Assembly: GCA_025353585.1 (NCBI GenBank)
Contig: JANXOM010000072.1
Location: 22,935 to 86,934 of the forward strand
Direction of reading: 5' to 3'
Length of the DNA stretch: 64,000 nt
From: Deltaproteobacteria bacterium
GTDB lineage: Bacteria > Myxococcota_A > Polyangia > Haliangiales > Haliangiaceae
Shown: one piece after another, positions 8,947 to 23,540 of the stretch
How the letters are laid out: each line of letters starts with the position of its first letter
Position numbering within the stretch: position 1 is the first letter of the stretch
Notes under the pieces: model-generated
The model's input: only the letters and a program-made list of their open reading frames with translations
Databases searched by the model: none
What the model was told of the DNA's origin: nothing
Program-made: the position numbers and the translations under genes

Positions 8947-9956
8947 GGCACCGCTCCGAGCGCCCGGTCGAGCGGCGCGTCGACCACGTGGTTCGCGGCG
9001 CGCCACGCGCGGACCGGCGCTGCCGCCGCCGCATCCCGCGCCTCCGACGCCGCCTCCGCGAGCATGCGCGCGCTCGCCAGCGTGGGCTCGGCCATCCAGG
9101 CCGCCGCCGCGAGCTTCACCGCGCGCGCCGCGTCGCCATCGATCGCGAGCGCGAAGCGCGCCTCGTCACGCGCGGGTAGTCGCCCCTCGCGCACGTGCCC
9201 GGCCAGCGCCTCCGCATCCGCCGCCCCGGACCGCTTCGCCGCGAGCGCCCGCCTCAGCACGAGCGCGGGCGCGTCGTGGCCCGCGAGCACCGTCTCCAGC
9301 CCGGCCCCATCGCCGGTCGCGAGCTCGACGTCGGCCAGCGCCGCGCGCACCGCGTCGTCCGCTGGATCGAGCGCGAGCGCGGTCGCGAGGTGCGCGCGCG
9401 CCGCTGCCGTGTCGTCGGACTGCACCGCCAGCGCGCCGAGCGTCGCCTCGGCCCACGCCCGCAGCCCCGGATCCGCCGCGCCGCTCGCCGCGAGCACCGC
9501 CCCGAGCGCCGCGGTGGCCTCTCTCGGGTGCGCCAGCCCGTCGAGCGGCGCCACGCAAGTCGCGCCCACGAGCGCAGGAGCGACCCGCGCGACGGCCGTG
9601 CAGCTCTCGCGCGCCGCCGCGTAGTCTGCGCGAGTCGTGGCCGCCACCGCCCGCGCGAGGTGCGCGCGCGCGTCGTCGGGTCGCCGGGTGACGAGCGCAT
9701 CGAGCTCTCGACGAGCTGTCACCCAATCGCGCTGCGCCGTCGCCTGCAGCGCGCGCGCGCGGATCGCCTCGACGTCTGTCGTCGGCGGCCCACCGCGCCG
9801 CGCCACATGGGCCACGACCGTGGACGGATCGCCGGGCACGTACGTCGCCGCGGCGTCGATCGCGCGCTCCGGGGCGACGAGCGCGGCCGCCGTCAGCGCC
9901 GCCGCGAGCCCGAGCCCGCCGAGCGCGAAGACGACGAGCTTACGCCGGCGGACCAC
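8943..9956 (-). CDS. TPR-like membrane-anchored protein
   Basis: This 337-residue protein starts MVRRRKLVVFALGGLGLAAALTAAALV, a signal anchor, followed by Ala-rich helical repeats of TPR type to the end. It sits directly upstream of, and overlaps by four bases, the EF-hand HupE gene (7846-8946), so it mirrors the TPR-HupE pair at 5337-7819. Sequence identity between the two TPR proteins is low by eye, but length, topology and position agree. The function of the pair is unknown, perhaps assembly or regulation of the HupE transporter. Confidence 0.8.
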   Translation of the reverse strand: MVRRRKLVVFALGGLGLAAALTAAALVAPERAIDAAATYVPGDPSTVVAHVARRGGPPTTDVEAIRARALQATAQRDWVTARRELDALVTRRPDDARAHLARAVAATTRADYAAARESCTAVARVAPALVGATCVAPLDGLAHPREATAALGAVLAASGAADPGLRAWAEATLGALAVQSDDTAAARAHLATALALDPADDAVRAALADVELATGDGAGLETVLAGHDAPALVLRRALAAKRSGAADAEALAGHVREGRLPARDEARFALAIDGDAARAVKLAAAAWMAEPTLASARMLAEAASEARDAAAAAPVRAWRAANHVVDAPLDRALGAVP

Positions 9957-9991
9957 GCCGCGAGGTTACCAGCGCGCGCCACGGCCATGGC

Positions 9992-10459
9992 TCACGCCGC
10001 GTCGGGGCCGTCGTCCTTGGTCGTGTGCTCGCGCATCGCCAGGACAGGGCACGGCGCCGTCCGGACGATCGTCTCCGCCACGCTGCCCATCAGCAGCCGG
10101 GAGAGGCCGCGCCGGCCGTGCGTCGACATCACGATGAGATCACAACGCAGCTCGGTCGCGGTCTGGTTGATGACGTCGCGCGCATCGCCGACGCGCAGGA
10201 GCGCCGGCCCGAACGTCGCCATCCCCGCGTGCGCGGCCACGATCTTGTCGAGGGCCGCCTGGTTCTCGTGGACGACGCCATCGATCACCGAGCTCGAGAG
10301 GGCCACGCCGAGCTCGGGGACCCCCATCGTAGGGATGCCGATGACGTTCAGCAGGTGCACGGTTGCGCCCAGCTTGGACGCGAGCTCGCAGGCGTAATCC
10401 AGTGCCTCTTCAGCACCTTCGCCGAGATCTGTCGGGACCAGGATGTTCTTGGGCAGCAT
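9992..10459 (-). CDS. UspA-family universal stress protein
   Basis: This 155-residue cytoplasmic protein has one Usp domain: NILVPTDLGEGAEEAL at the start and the nucleotide-binding pattern STHGRRGLSRLLMGSVAE near residue 110-130, then the closing CPVLAMRE strand. The G-x2-G-x9-G(S) pattern of ATP-binding Usp proteins is intact. A purine-rich GGAGG precedes the ATG by about 6 bases. It is divergent from the histidine kinase at 10567. A second Usp gene lies at 62452-62907. Confidence 0.92.
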   Translation of the reverse strand: MLPKNILVPTDLGEGAEEALDYACELASKLGATVHLLNVIGIPTMGVPELGVALSSSVIDGVVHENQAALDKIVAAHAGMATFGPALLRVGDARDVINQTATELRCDLIVMSTHGRRGLSRLLMGSVAETIVRTAPCPVLAMREHTTKDDGPDAA

Positions 10460-10566
10460 GGAACCTCCGCTCGTAATCTCATCTTCACGAAGCGCGCCAT
10501 TGGGTTACGGCCGTGCCGAGGCAGACTGCCCCAATGATCGGGGTTGCGGTAGAACCTCACGATCCC

Positions 10567-13415
<2,849 letters not shown>

Positions 13416-13467
13416 CTCCGCCCCGGCGGCCGCGAGCAGCGCGCGGTGATGGGCGGCGGGTCGATGC

Positions 13468-14286
13468 CTACGGGGTGTTGCCCGTCAGGCTCGGCAGCTC
13501 CTCGAGGTTCGGCACGAGGATGATCTCGATGCGACGGTTCTGCTCGCGGTCCTTCTCGTTGTCGTTCTTCGCGACCGGGTCGAACTCGCCGTAGCCGGCG
13601 GCGGCGAGCGCGGTCGCCGGGAACGCCTGGGTGATCATGAACTGCACGACGCTGTTCGCGCGCGCCGTCGACAGGTACCAGTTGTTCGGAAACTGGGCCG
13701 TCTTGATCGGCTGGTTGTCGGTGTGCCCGGCGACGAGGAAGCGGCGGTCCTTGAACTGCAGCAAGATCTTCACGACCTCGGTCAGCGCCGCCTTGCCATC
13801 CTTCGATAGATCCGCCGAGCCGCTCGGGAACAAGATCCCCGACGGCAGCTTGAGCGTCATCTGGCCATTGCGGAAGACGACCTGCAGCTTGCCGGTGTCG
13901 ACGAGCGCGCGGAACTTGTCCTGCAGGGCCTTGTAGGCCGCGATCCGCTTCTCGGCGAGGTCGCGCTGGCGGCGCAGCTCGGCGAGCTCCTGCTGGCTGG
14001 CCGCCTGCTCGCCCTTCACCTTGCCGAGCTCGGCTTCCTTGTTCTTCGCCGTCGCGTCCAGCGACCCGTACTTCGCCTGGAGGTCGGCGATGGTGTCGCC
14101 GAGCGTCTTCTCCTGCGCCTCGGCGTCGGTCAGCTTCTTCGCGGTGTCCGTCTGCTTCTGCTCGGCGGCCGCGAGGTCGGTCGAGAGCTGCTTGTTCTTT
14201 GCGAGCGCCGCGTCGTACTTCGACTGGCGAACGAGACAACCGGAGGAGGCGAGGCTCAAGGCCAGGAGGGCGATACGAACGCACAT
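13468..14286 (-). CDS. OmpA-family peptidoglycan-binding lipoprotein with coiled coil
   Basis: This 272-residue protein has the signal peptide MCVRIALLALSLASSGC (lipobox ASSGC). Residues about 25-130 are a long coiled coil rich in Ala, Lys, Glu and Gln. The OmpA/MotB domain at about 135-260 has VFRNGQMTLKLPSGILFPSGSADLS, VAGHTDNQP and the terminal pattern NRRIEIILVP. It is an outer-membrane lipoprotein that holds peptidoglycan through the OmpA domain. It follows the lipoprotein gene 14309-14815 by 22 bases and is probably co-transcribed with it from the -24/-12 promoter at 14827-14843. Confidence 0.93.
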   Translation of the reverse strand: MCVRIALLALSLASSGCLVRQSKYDAALAKNKQLSTDLAAAEQKQTDTAKKLTDAEAQEKTLGDTIADLQAKYGSLDATAKNKEAELGKVKGEQAASQQELAELRRQRDLAEKRIAAYKALQDKFRALVDTGKLQVVFRNGQMTLKLPSGILFPSGSADLSKDGKAALTEVVKILLQFKDRRFLVAGHTDNQPIKTAQFPNNWYLSTARANSVVQFMITQAFPATALAAAGYGEFDPVAKNDNEKDREQNRRIEIILVPNLEELPSLTGNTP

Positions 14287-14308
14287 GCGGCGCAGCTAAC
14301 CACACTTC

Positions 14309-14815
14309 TCAGCGCGTCGCGTAGTAGCGGCGCTGCAGGGCGATCATCGCGTCGCGCACGAGCGTCCGGGCCTGGTTGCTGTCCGCGAGCTCGAGCTTCG
14401 TCGCGACGTCCTCGAGGGAGCCGCCGCCCGCGAACACCGCGAGCACGTCGGAGTAGCCACCGCGGACGCGGCACGCGCCCTTCGTCTTGAGGCGCCAGTC
14501 GGCGGGCGAGGTCCCCTGCGTCGTGTCCCAGACGCGCGCGACCGCGTCGAGGTGGCGGTCGGCCGGGATCACGTACTCGGTCGCCGAGCTCACCGTCGTC
14601 GCGCGCGGCCACAGGACGAAGTGCTCGCCTTCGGCGTCGGCCCAGCCGCGCCGCATGTCGCCGGCGGTCGCGGAGCTCACCGTGAGCACGTCGCCGGCGC
14701 GCACGACGTCGGCGCCGTCGCAGGCGTAGTGAAGCGGCGTGGTCGGCGCCACAGGGCGAGCCGCGCAACCGGAGGTGGCGGCCGAGAGGACGACGAGGAG
14801 GAGTGCGTTGCGCAT
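14309..14815 (-). CDS. Small predicted lipoprotein
   Basis: This protein has 168 residues from ATG 14815 (MRNALLLVVLSAATSGC), with a clear lipobox ATSGC. Three further Cys-containing segments follow (HYACDG, KGACRVRGG). The family is not recognised. The region around DAEGEHFVLWPRATTV may form a beta fold, and the C-terminus is helical. Its ATG sits about two bases after the predicted start of a -24/-12 promoter, so the mRNA may lack a leader. It lies upstream of the OmpA lipoprotein and could act with it in the cell envelope. Confidence 0.72.
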   Translation of the reverse strand: MRNALLLVVLSAATSGCAARPVAPTTPLHYACDGADVVRAGDVLTVSSATAGDMRRGWADAEGEHFVLWPRATTVSSATEYVIPADRHLDAVARVWDTTQGTSPADWRLKTKGACRVRGGYSDVLAVFAGGGSLEDVATKLELADSNQARTLVRDAMIALQRRYYATR

Positions 14816-14826
14816 GTCGAGCCGTG

Positions 14827-14843
14827 AAGCAGCGATCGTGCCA
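14827..14843 (-). promoter_or_regulatory. Sigma-54 (-24/-12) promoter, near-consensus
   Basis: On the minus strand the site reads TGGCACGATCGCTGCTT, with GG and GC separated by ten bases. It differs from the TGGCACG-N4-TTGCT consensus at one conserved position. The predicted start (about 14817) is two bases before the ATG at 14815. It would drive the lipoprotein-OmpA pair. Confidence 0.65.
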
Positions 14844-15080
14844 GCGCCAAGTGCGGTTGATCCGTGTGGTTTGTGTGCAACTGCTGCCGAGGGCAGCAAG
14901 TCTTGCCGGCACGGCGGAGCTCGGGTCGAGGCGACGGGGCGAAAGTCGTGGGCGATGAACGTGTTCCGGTTTCCTTCTGCCCCACCCTGCCTGCCTGCCG
15001 CCCTACGCCACGCCGCCAGCGCGGCTGCCGTCCCGACCGCGGTCAGCGGTCCGCGGCGCGCGGCCCCGCGCTTCCGTTAC

Positions 15081-16824
<1,744 letters not shown>

Positions 16825-16850
<26 letters not shown>

Positions 16851-19800
16851 CGGATCCTCCGTACCGTTGCAGGGGCCGCACCACATCGTCGTCGCCGAGT
16901 CGCCACGGGACGTGCTTGTCGCGGAAGAACTGCGCGAGCTCGCGCGCAGCGATCGTGGCCTCGTGCACATCCCAGCCCGTCACGCTGCCGTCCTCGCTCG
17001 CGAGCCAGAGCGTGTCGTCGGGCGCGAGGGCCAGCGCGCTCGCCGCGCCGTGCACCGTCCGCGTGCCGAGGAGCTTGCCCTTCGCCGCATCCCACGCGCG
17101 CGCGACGCCGTCGGTGCTCGCGGTGAACACGAGCGCGCCGTCGTGGGAGACCGTCGCCGCGACGACCGTGCCGAGCGGGCCCTCGAGCGTCCGCGTCGGG
17201 TGCGGGGCCAGCTGGCCGCCCGTGACGTCGTACAGGGTCGCGAAGCCGTCGCCGGCGGCGACGAGCCACGTGCCGTCGGGCGCGAACGCGACCGCCATCA
17301 CGGCGCCGACGTCGATGACCTGGACCGGCGGCGATTCGGTGTGCGTATTCCACGCGAGGAGGACACCGTCGGCGCGAGTGCCGACGATGAGGTTGTCGCG
17401 GATCGCGAGGCTCGTCACGCTGCCGCCGCCGTTCGGCAGCGCACGCACCAGCGTGTGGGTCGCCATCGACCACAGCTCCACCTCGTCGTCGGCGGCGGTG
17501 ACCACCGTCTTGCCGTCGGACGAGAACGCGACCGCGTGGACCGGGAGCTTGTGCTCGCCGAACGCGGCGAGCTTCACGCCGGTCACGGGATCCCAGATGA
17601 TCGCCTGAGCGTCGGCGCCGGCGGTGACGAGCGTCTTGCCGTCGGGCGCGAACGCCACGGCGAAGACGTTGCCCATCCCGGCCGTGAGCACCTGCGCCTT
17701 GTCGCCGCGCCACAGCGTGACGCGGCTGCTGCTCATGCCCGCCGTCAGCGTGCCGTCGGGGGCGACCGCAACGGCGTACACCGTCGACCCGGGGCCGTGC
17801 GTGACGCGCGCGCCGATCTGCGCGAGGTCCCAGATGCGCGTGGACCCGTCGCGGCTCGCGGTCACGAGGTGCTTGCCGCCCGCCGCGAACGCGACGCCGA
17901 GCACCGCGTCGGCGTGCTCGAACGAGCCCACCAGCTGACCGTTCATCGCCCACACGCGCGCGACGTGATCGCGACCCGCCGTGGCGATGCGCTCGCCGTC
18001 GGGCGAGATGACCGCGTCCACGATCGCGTCGGTGTGACCGACGAGCTGCGCGATGAGGGGGCCGCGGTCGGACGGCCGGCTGTCGCTCGGTAGCCCCCAG
18101 AGCCGCGCGACATGGTCCGCGCCTGCGGTGAGGAGCCAGTCACCTTTCGGCGTCGCCAGCGGGAGCGCCAGCTCGACCGCCCCGCCGACGGCGTAGGGCT
18201 CGAGGGCAGGCGTCCCGCGCTCGGGGTCCCAGACGCGAGCGAAGCCGTCGTCGCTCGCCGTGACGACGCGCAGCCCATCCGGCGTCCAGCGCGCGCTGTT
18301 GACCGCCGCGCCATGACCGCGCAGGAGGCCGATCGGGATGCCGCTCGTGGCGCTCCATACGCAGGCGATCTGGTCCTCGCTCGCGGTGACCACGCGGCCG
18401 CCATCCGGCGAGAAGCGCGCGGAGGTCAAGCTGCCGGTGTGGCAGGTCGAGAGCGCGACCCGGGCGCCCGTCGCGGGATCCCAGACGCGCGCGGTGTGAT
18501 CGGCGCTCGCGGTGACGAGGCGCGTCCCGTCGGGGCTCCACGCGAGGTCCGTGATGGCGTCCGTGTGCTCGGCGAGCACGACCGCCGTGCCGCCGCCGCT
18601 CGGCCAGATGCGCGTGCGACCGTCGGCGCCACCCGCCGCGAGCGAGGCGCCGCTCGGCGCGAACGCGAGGACGCGCGTCGGCCCGACCCCGCCGAACCGC
18701 GCGCGCGGGTACCCGTCCGCGGTCCACGTCCGCACCTCGTCGGTCCCCGCCGTCGCGATCAGCGCGCCGTCGTCGCTCGTGGCGACCGCGACCCCGCGCG
18801 TGCTCGAGGGCAGCCGCGCGATCTCCGCTGCGAACGGTCGCATCGCCTCCGCCAGCAGGAAGCCGCGCGCCCCGCCGGTGACGCCGTCCGCCAGCGCACC
18901 CGCGAGGTAGCCCAGCGCCGGCCCGGCGCGTCCCGCGAGCAGCTCGGCGCGCGCGCGCTCCTCGAGCAACGCGATCAGCCGGCTCGCCGACGTCCGCGTC
19001 TGCTGCTCGGCGCGCTGCTGCGCGACCTCGGCGCGGTCGCGCTCGGTCACGATCCGCTCGACGCTGATGATCGAGGTCGCCGAGAGCGCGACGAGCGCGA
19101 TCGACGCCACGCTCACCACCACGCGGTACTGCCGCAGCCAGCGCCGGACGAGCTGCGTCGGGGTGTACCGCCGCGCGGCCACGAGCTGCCCGGTCTCGAA
19201 GCGCTTGAGATCGGTCGCGAGCTCGCCCGCGTCCGCGTAGCGGTCCTCGGGCGCGCGCGCCATCGCCTTCTCGACGATCGCGACGAGATCGGCCGGCGCA
19301 TCGGGCTCGCGGTCGCGGATCGCCACCGGCGCCGCGGTGCGCACGAGCTCGAGCACCTCGGGCGAGCGCTTCGCGGTGTAGGGCGGCGCGCCGACGAGCA
19401 CGTGATAGAGGAGGGCGCCGAGGGCGTAGACGTCCGCGCGCTGGTCGACCGCTTCACCGCGCGCCTGCTCCGGCGGCATGTACGCGGGCGTCCCGACCAC
19501 GCTGCCGGACGCGGTCTCGCCCGGATCCGACAGGATCGGCATCGTGACCGTCTCCTTCGGATCGCTCGGGACGCCGAGATCCTTCGCGAGCCCCCAGTCG
19601 ATGACGACGGTCTCGCCGAACGCGCCGATGAGCACGTTCGCGGGCTTCAGGTCGCGATGGATCACGTGCTTGCTGTGCGCGTACGCGAGCGCGTCGGCGA
19701 CGGCGGTGACGTTGCGCAGGAGATCCGCGCGCGCCTCGAGCGACGGGCGCTCGGCGACGACCTTGTCGAGGGAGCGCCCGGCGACCTGCGTCATCGCGAA

Positions 19801-20181
19801 GAACGGCTCGCCGCCCGGCCAGGTGCCGGCTTCATAGATATGGATGATCGACGGGTGCTGGAGGCGCGCGGTGATCCGCGCCTCGCGCTCGAAGCGTCGC
19901 GCTGCGTGGCGGTTCTTCGGGAGGAGCTCCTTGATCGCGACCGCGCGGCCGAGCCGGCGATCCCACGCCGCGAGCACGCGGCCCATGCCGCCCTTGGCGA
20001 TCTCGCGCTCGACCACGTAGTGTTCGCGGTCCACGGCGAGGAGCTCGGGGTAGTCGCGCGCGGGCGCACCTTCGGGTTTCCGCAGCTCGCTCTCGGGATC
20101 GGCAGAAGTCGGCACACCGCGCGCGACCGGCTGCAGACCGTCCATCGTCTCCACGTCCACCACGGTGGCCGCCTCTTGCAC
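16825..20181 (-). CDS. Ser/Thr protein kinase with WD40 propellers
   Basis: This protein has up to 1118 residues. The kinase domain spans about 55-330 with [19 protein letters not shown] and IDWG in place of [14 protein letters not shown] is the activation end. A transmembrane helix lies at about 370-392. Then come a short coiled coil and some 15 WD40-like blades (pattern SPDGxxxxTASxDxxxRxWD), enough for two propellers outside the membrane. The start codon is GTG at 20181; a -24/-12-like site overlaps it, so a GTG at 20163 or the ATG at 20145 could be the real start. The 3' end overlaps the FHA activator, its likely substrate. Confidence 0.92.
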
Positions 20182-20201
20182 TCACCATGCCGGGCGAGCC
20201 C

Positions 20202-20217
20202 TGGCACGCCGGCCGCA
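20202..20217 (+). promoter_or_regulatory. Sigma-54 (-24/-12) promoter before the MauG operon
   Basis: The site TGGCACGCCGGCCGCA has GG at 20203-20204 and GC at 20215-20216, ten bases apart, with the full TGGCACG upstream half. The predicted start (about 20228) is three bases before the ATG at 20231. A weaker GG-N10-GC site on the minus strand (20178-20191) would serve the kinase. Confidence 0.55.
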
Positions 20218-20230
20218 TAGGCGACCTCTC

Positions 20231-21370
20231 ATGTCAGGGTCCGCGTGGCTGGTGTTGGTGGCGCCGCTCGTCTTCGGCTGCGCGGAGCCGCTCGTCGAGG
20301 ACAGCTTCACGCCCGAGCAGTGGGACACGCTGCGCGCGAGCTTCGCGGTGCCGGCGTACGACGTGTGCCAGGGCGTGCCGGAGCCGCGGTGCACCCAGCT
20401 CGCGGAGCTCGGGCGCGATCTGTTCAGCGAGCGGGCGCTCAGCAGCGACGGTGGCCACGTCCCCGAGCTCCCGTACCACGCGGTGTCGTGCGCCGACTGC
20501 CACGACGCCGGCGCCTACTACGTCGATACCGAATCGACGCCGACCACGACCGTGTCGACGGGTGCATTGAAGGCGACCGGGCACAACGCGCTGCCGCTCG
20601 TGAACCTCGCGATCAAGGATGTCGTCGCGGGCGCCCGGCCCGCGTATGGCTGGACGGGCCTGGCGTCGACGGCGGACGTCGTCCTGAAGCTCGCGCTGCC
20701 GAAGGCGATGGCGAGCACCGCGGGGACGGTTCGCGAGGCGCTGCGTGACAAGCACTGGACGGCGTACGTCGCGCTGTTCGGCGATCGCACGCTCGTGCGG
20801 AACATCCCCGCGGACGCCGCGCAGGACGCCGCGCTCCTCGCGAACCTCGCCGCCGTGTTCGACAAGTACGAGCGTCGCCTCGTCGCCGTGAACTCGCGCT
20901 TCGACCAGTTCATCGGCGGGACCGAGAGCGCGCTGACCCCGGAGGAGCGCCACGGCTTCCAGCTGTTTGCGACGACGGCGCTCTGCATCGAGTGCCACGA
21001 CGGGCCGCTCCTGACCGACCTCGAATTTCACGTGACCGGGATCCGGAGCGAGAACCTGGACCACGGTCGAAACAGCATCACCGGCGACCCCGCCGACGAG
21101 GGTGCCTTCTTGACGCCGTCGCTGCGCAACGTCGGCGCGACCGGCCCGTACATGCACGCGGGACAGTTCGAGCTCGTCGGTGACGTCGTCGACTTCTATC
21201 GCCGCGGTGGAGACGAGGATGGCTTCCTCGGCACGCGCGACCCGCGCATCGAGCCGATCGACATGACCGATGCGGACCGCGACGATCTCCGGGACTTCTT
21301 GCTGACGCTGACGGGGGACGAGCCGGACTGCCACTGGGGTGGGGCGGGCTCGGGATCGGCGTGCCCGTGA
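20231..21370 (+). CDS. MauG/CcpA-like dihaem cytochrome c lipoprotein
   Basis: This protein has 379 residues from ATG 20231 (MSGSAWLVLVAPLVFGC), with lipobox VFGC. Two haem c motifs are present, CADCH and CIECH, with a distal YMHAGQF segment that supplies the usual second-haem ligand region. The order and length fit the bacterial dihaem cytochrome c peroxidase/MauG family, which uses peroxide or oxidises a partner protein. It would act in the periplasm, lipid-anchored. The stop overlaps the start of the porin-like gene (GTGA at 21367-21370), and a cupredoxin follows that. A sigma-54-type promoter lies directly upstream. Confidence 0.92.
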   Translation: MSGSAWLVLVAPLVFGCAEPLVEDSFTPEQWDTLRASFAVPAYDVCQGVPEPRCTQLAELGRDLFSERALSSDGGHVPELPYHAVSCADCHDAGAYYVDTESTPTTTVSTGALKATGHNALPLVNLAIKDVVAGARPAYGWTGLASTADVVLKLALPKAMASTAGTVREALRDKHWTAYVALFGDRTLVRNIPADAAQDAALLANLAAVFDKYERRLVAVNSRFDQFIGGTESALTPEERHGFQLFATTALCIECHDGPLLTDLEFHVTGIRSENLDHGRNSITGDPADEGAFLTPSLRNVGATGPYMHAGQFELVGDVVDFYRRGGDEDGFLGTRDPRIEPIDMTDADRDDLRDFLLTLTGDEPDCHWGGAGSGSACP

Positions 21371-22722
21371 AGGCGCTGGGGCTGGGCCTCGGGGCGCTGC
21401 TCGCCGCCGCGCACACTGCACATGCGCAGACCCAGGACGCCGAGGCCGGCTCGGCGTCCTCGCCACCGTCACCCGCGGCGGCGGTCGATCTGGTCGCTCT
21501 GCAGCGGCAGATCGAGGAATTGGAGCGAAAAGTAGACATACAGACGTCAAAGACCGAACAGCTCAGCGCGCTCCTCCCGCTCGCCGGCTTCATCCGCGCG
21601 TTCGTGGACGTCGGCGCGTTCTCCGTCGGCGGTAACGGCTCCGGCATCCGCTCCGACATCGGGCATACGTATTATCCGAAGTACGCCGGCCGCCTCGCGG
21701 GCGAGTGGGTCTTCATGGGCGACCCGCTCGCCACGGCCATCAACTCGCTCGGCGAGCCCGCCGACGCGTCCAACTCGCGCGAAGATCAGACGGACACGCT
21801 CCGCAGCGGCGGTCGCCCGTCCACGCTCGTGAACTCCGTCGGCCTCGTCCTCACCCGCGAGGTGGGCGACGGCTTCGCGCTGACCTCGCTCGTCGAGCTC
21901 CTGCCGCGGCCCGGCCACGACATCCTCGACGTCGAGCTCGCGCGGATCGAGTACCGCCCGACCACGCTCTACGACCTGACGATGTACGCCGGCAAGGTCG
22001 ACTCCGTCCTCGGCGTCGAGTACCGCTCGCAGGACGCGCCCAGCCGTCTCGGCGTCGCGCCGTCGCTGATCTGCCGCTACACGTGCGGCCGCCCGCTCGG
22101 CGTCGAGGCGCGCTTCAATCGCGGCCGGCTCAGCTCCTCGGCCGCCCTGACGAACGGCGATAACTTCCAGGACCGCTTCGAGGCCCACCCGACGCTCAAG
22201 CCGGCCTCGGCGCCCAGCGCGTCGGCCCACGTCCAGTGGATGTTGCCCGTCGGTCAGGGCCTCGAGCTCGGCGCCTCCGGTGCGCTCGGCCCGCAGGATG
22301 ACCAGCCGCACAACGCGATCCGGCAGTGGCACGTCGGCGTCGACGCCAAGCTCCGCGATCTCGCCGGCTTCGACGCGGCCGCGGAGTACGTCCAGGGCCA
22401 CCAGCCCGGCGAGGACCTCGGCCGCCTGCCGTGCGGGACCGCGCCGTGCCTGACGTACAAGGGCGCGTATCTGCTCGTCGATCGCGTCGCGAACACGTGG
22501 CTGACGCCGTACGTGCGCGTCGACTGGCGCAGCGCCGTGCACACGAACGGCGTCGAGTTCGTCTACGAGGCGCACACGCTGCGGGCGACCGTGGGCGCGA
22601 ACCTGCGCATGTCGCGGCGGATCGTCGGCAAGGTCGAGTACACCAAGGTCCGGGAGCTCGGGCCGACGCCGCAGTTCCCCGACGACGTCTTGACGAGCTC
22701 GCTCGTCGTGGAGACCGATTGA
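21367..22722 (+). CDS. Porin-like outer-membrane protein with N-terminal coiled coil
   Basis: This protein has 451 residues from GTG 21367, which forms a GTGA overlap with the MauG gene (GTG 21361 is an alternative). Signal peptide MKALGLGLGALLAAAHTAHAQ, then a short coiled coil (LQRQIEELERKVD) and a long region of alternating amphipathic strands. These include YAGKVDSVLGVEYRSQ, a two-Cys loop SLICRYTCGRPLGVEARFNRG and strand-rich repeats to the end. This matches phosphate-selective-porin-like barrels in outline. It overlaps the following cupredoxin gene (TGATG at 22720-22724). It may pass a substrate or electrons for the adjacent redox proteins. Confidence 0.8.
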   Translation: MKALGLGLGALLAAAHTAHAQTQDAEAGSASSPPSPAAAVDLVALQRQIEELERKVDIQTSKTEQLSALLPLAGFIRAFVDVGAFSVGGNGSGIRSDIGHTYYPKYAGRLAGEWVFMGDPLATAINSLGEPADASNSREDQTDTLRSGGRPSTLVNSVGLVLTREVGDGFALTSLVELLPRPGHDILDVELARIEYRPTTLYDLTMYAGKVDSVLGVEYRSQDAPSRLGVAPSLICRYTCGRPLGVEARFNRGRLSSSAALTNGDNFQDRFEAHPTLKPASAPSASAHVQWMLPVGQGLELGASGALGPQDDQPHNAIRQWHVGVDAKLRDLAGFDAAAEYVQGHQPGEDLGRLPCGTAPCLTYKGAYLLVDRVANTWLTPYVRVDWRSAVHTNGVEFVYEAHTLRATVGANLRMSRRIVGKVEYTKVRELGPTPQFPDDVLTSSLVVETD

Positions 22723-23429
22723 TGAGACCCCTCCGCATGCTCCTCCTCACCGCCGCGACGACGCTGCTGATGGGGCAGGCCCCGCCGCCGGCCCCGCCCG
22801 CGGGCGCGATCATCGCCGGCAAGGTCTTCCTCGTCGACGTCCGCACGCCCGTGCAGAGCGACGACGTCTGGGTCTACCTGCGCGTCCCGAACGCGCGGCC
22901 GAGCGCGCGCCGGGAGTGGCCGGGCCTCAAGGACCCGCGCTCGCCGTACCTCATCACGCAGGAGGGCAAGCGGTTCTCGCGCGCGTCCCTGGTGGTACCC
23001 CTCGGCGCGACGGTGACCTTCCCGAACAAGGACCTCGTGATCCACAACGTGTTCTCGCCCGACCCGTTCTTCGACCTCGGCGAGTACAGCTTCGATCGCG
23101 TCGGCAAGTCGCATCAGTTCACGACCGTCGCCGCCGCCGACATCTACTGCGACGTGCACAAGGACATGTTCTCCAAAGTAAAATCGGTCGACACGCGCCC
23201 CGAGTGGATCGCGCACGTCGCGTCCGATGGCAGCTATCGCTTCGAGGGCATCCCGGCGGGAGCGTACGAGGTCGTCGGCTGGGCGTCCGAGGGTAAGACC
23301 GAGGAATACTCCACCGTCGAGGTCAGCGGCACCGGCGCGTTCACGCCCCTCGAGATCCACCTGCAGAAGAACGCGCGACCCGCCACGCACCTGAACAAGC
23401 ACAAGGGCAACTACGGCTACGATCGCTGA
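22722..23429 (+). CDS. Cupredoxin-like exported protein
   Basis: This 235-residue protein has the signal peptide MRPLRMLLLTAATTLLMGQA. A plastocyanin-like fold has type-1 copper ligands in order: His in VIHNVFS, Cys and His in IYCDVHKDM, with the nearby Met as axial ligand. The C-terminal part (VASDGSYRFEGIPAGAYEVVGW) looks like a carboxypeptidase-regulatory beta domain. It is the last gene of a coupled MauG-porin-cupredoxin operon and probably carries electrons to or from the dihaem protein, or handles copper. The ATG overlaps the porin stop. Confidence 0.88.
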   Translation: MRPLRMLLLTAATTLLMGQAPPPAPPAGAIIAGKVFLVDVRTPVQSDDVWVYLRVPNARPSARREWPGLKDPRSPYLITQEGKRFSRASLVVPLGATVTFPNKDLVIHNVFSPDPFFDLGEYSFDRVGKSHQFTTVAAADIYCDVHKDMFSKVKSVDTRPEWIAHVASDGSYRFEGIPAGAYEVVGWASEGKTEEYSTVEVSGTGAFTPLEIHLQKNARPATHLNKHKGNYGYDR

Positions 23430-23477
23430 CCCGGCCGAGGGCCGCCGGCGCCGCGCACATGTGGGTGGCCACTTGCC

Positions 23478-23509
23478 GGCAACTCTTGCCGACCGCAGGC
23501 AACTCTTGC
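23478..23509. repeat. Short direct repeat GGCAACTCTTGC
   Basis: Two copies of GGCAACTCTTGC start at 23478 and 23498 in the gap after the cupredoxin gene. The reverse complement GCAAGAGTTGCC resembles the GCAAGACTTG core of the twin repeat at 1674-1765, but the link is weak. Confidence 0.35.
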
Positions 23510-23540
23510 ACGGTCACCCCGCCACCGACGTGTAGGACGC

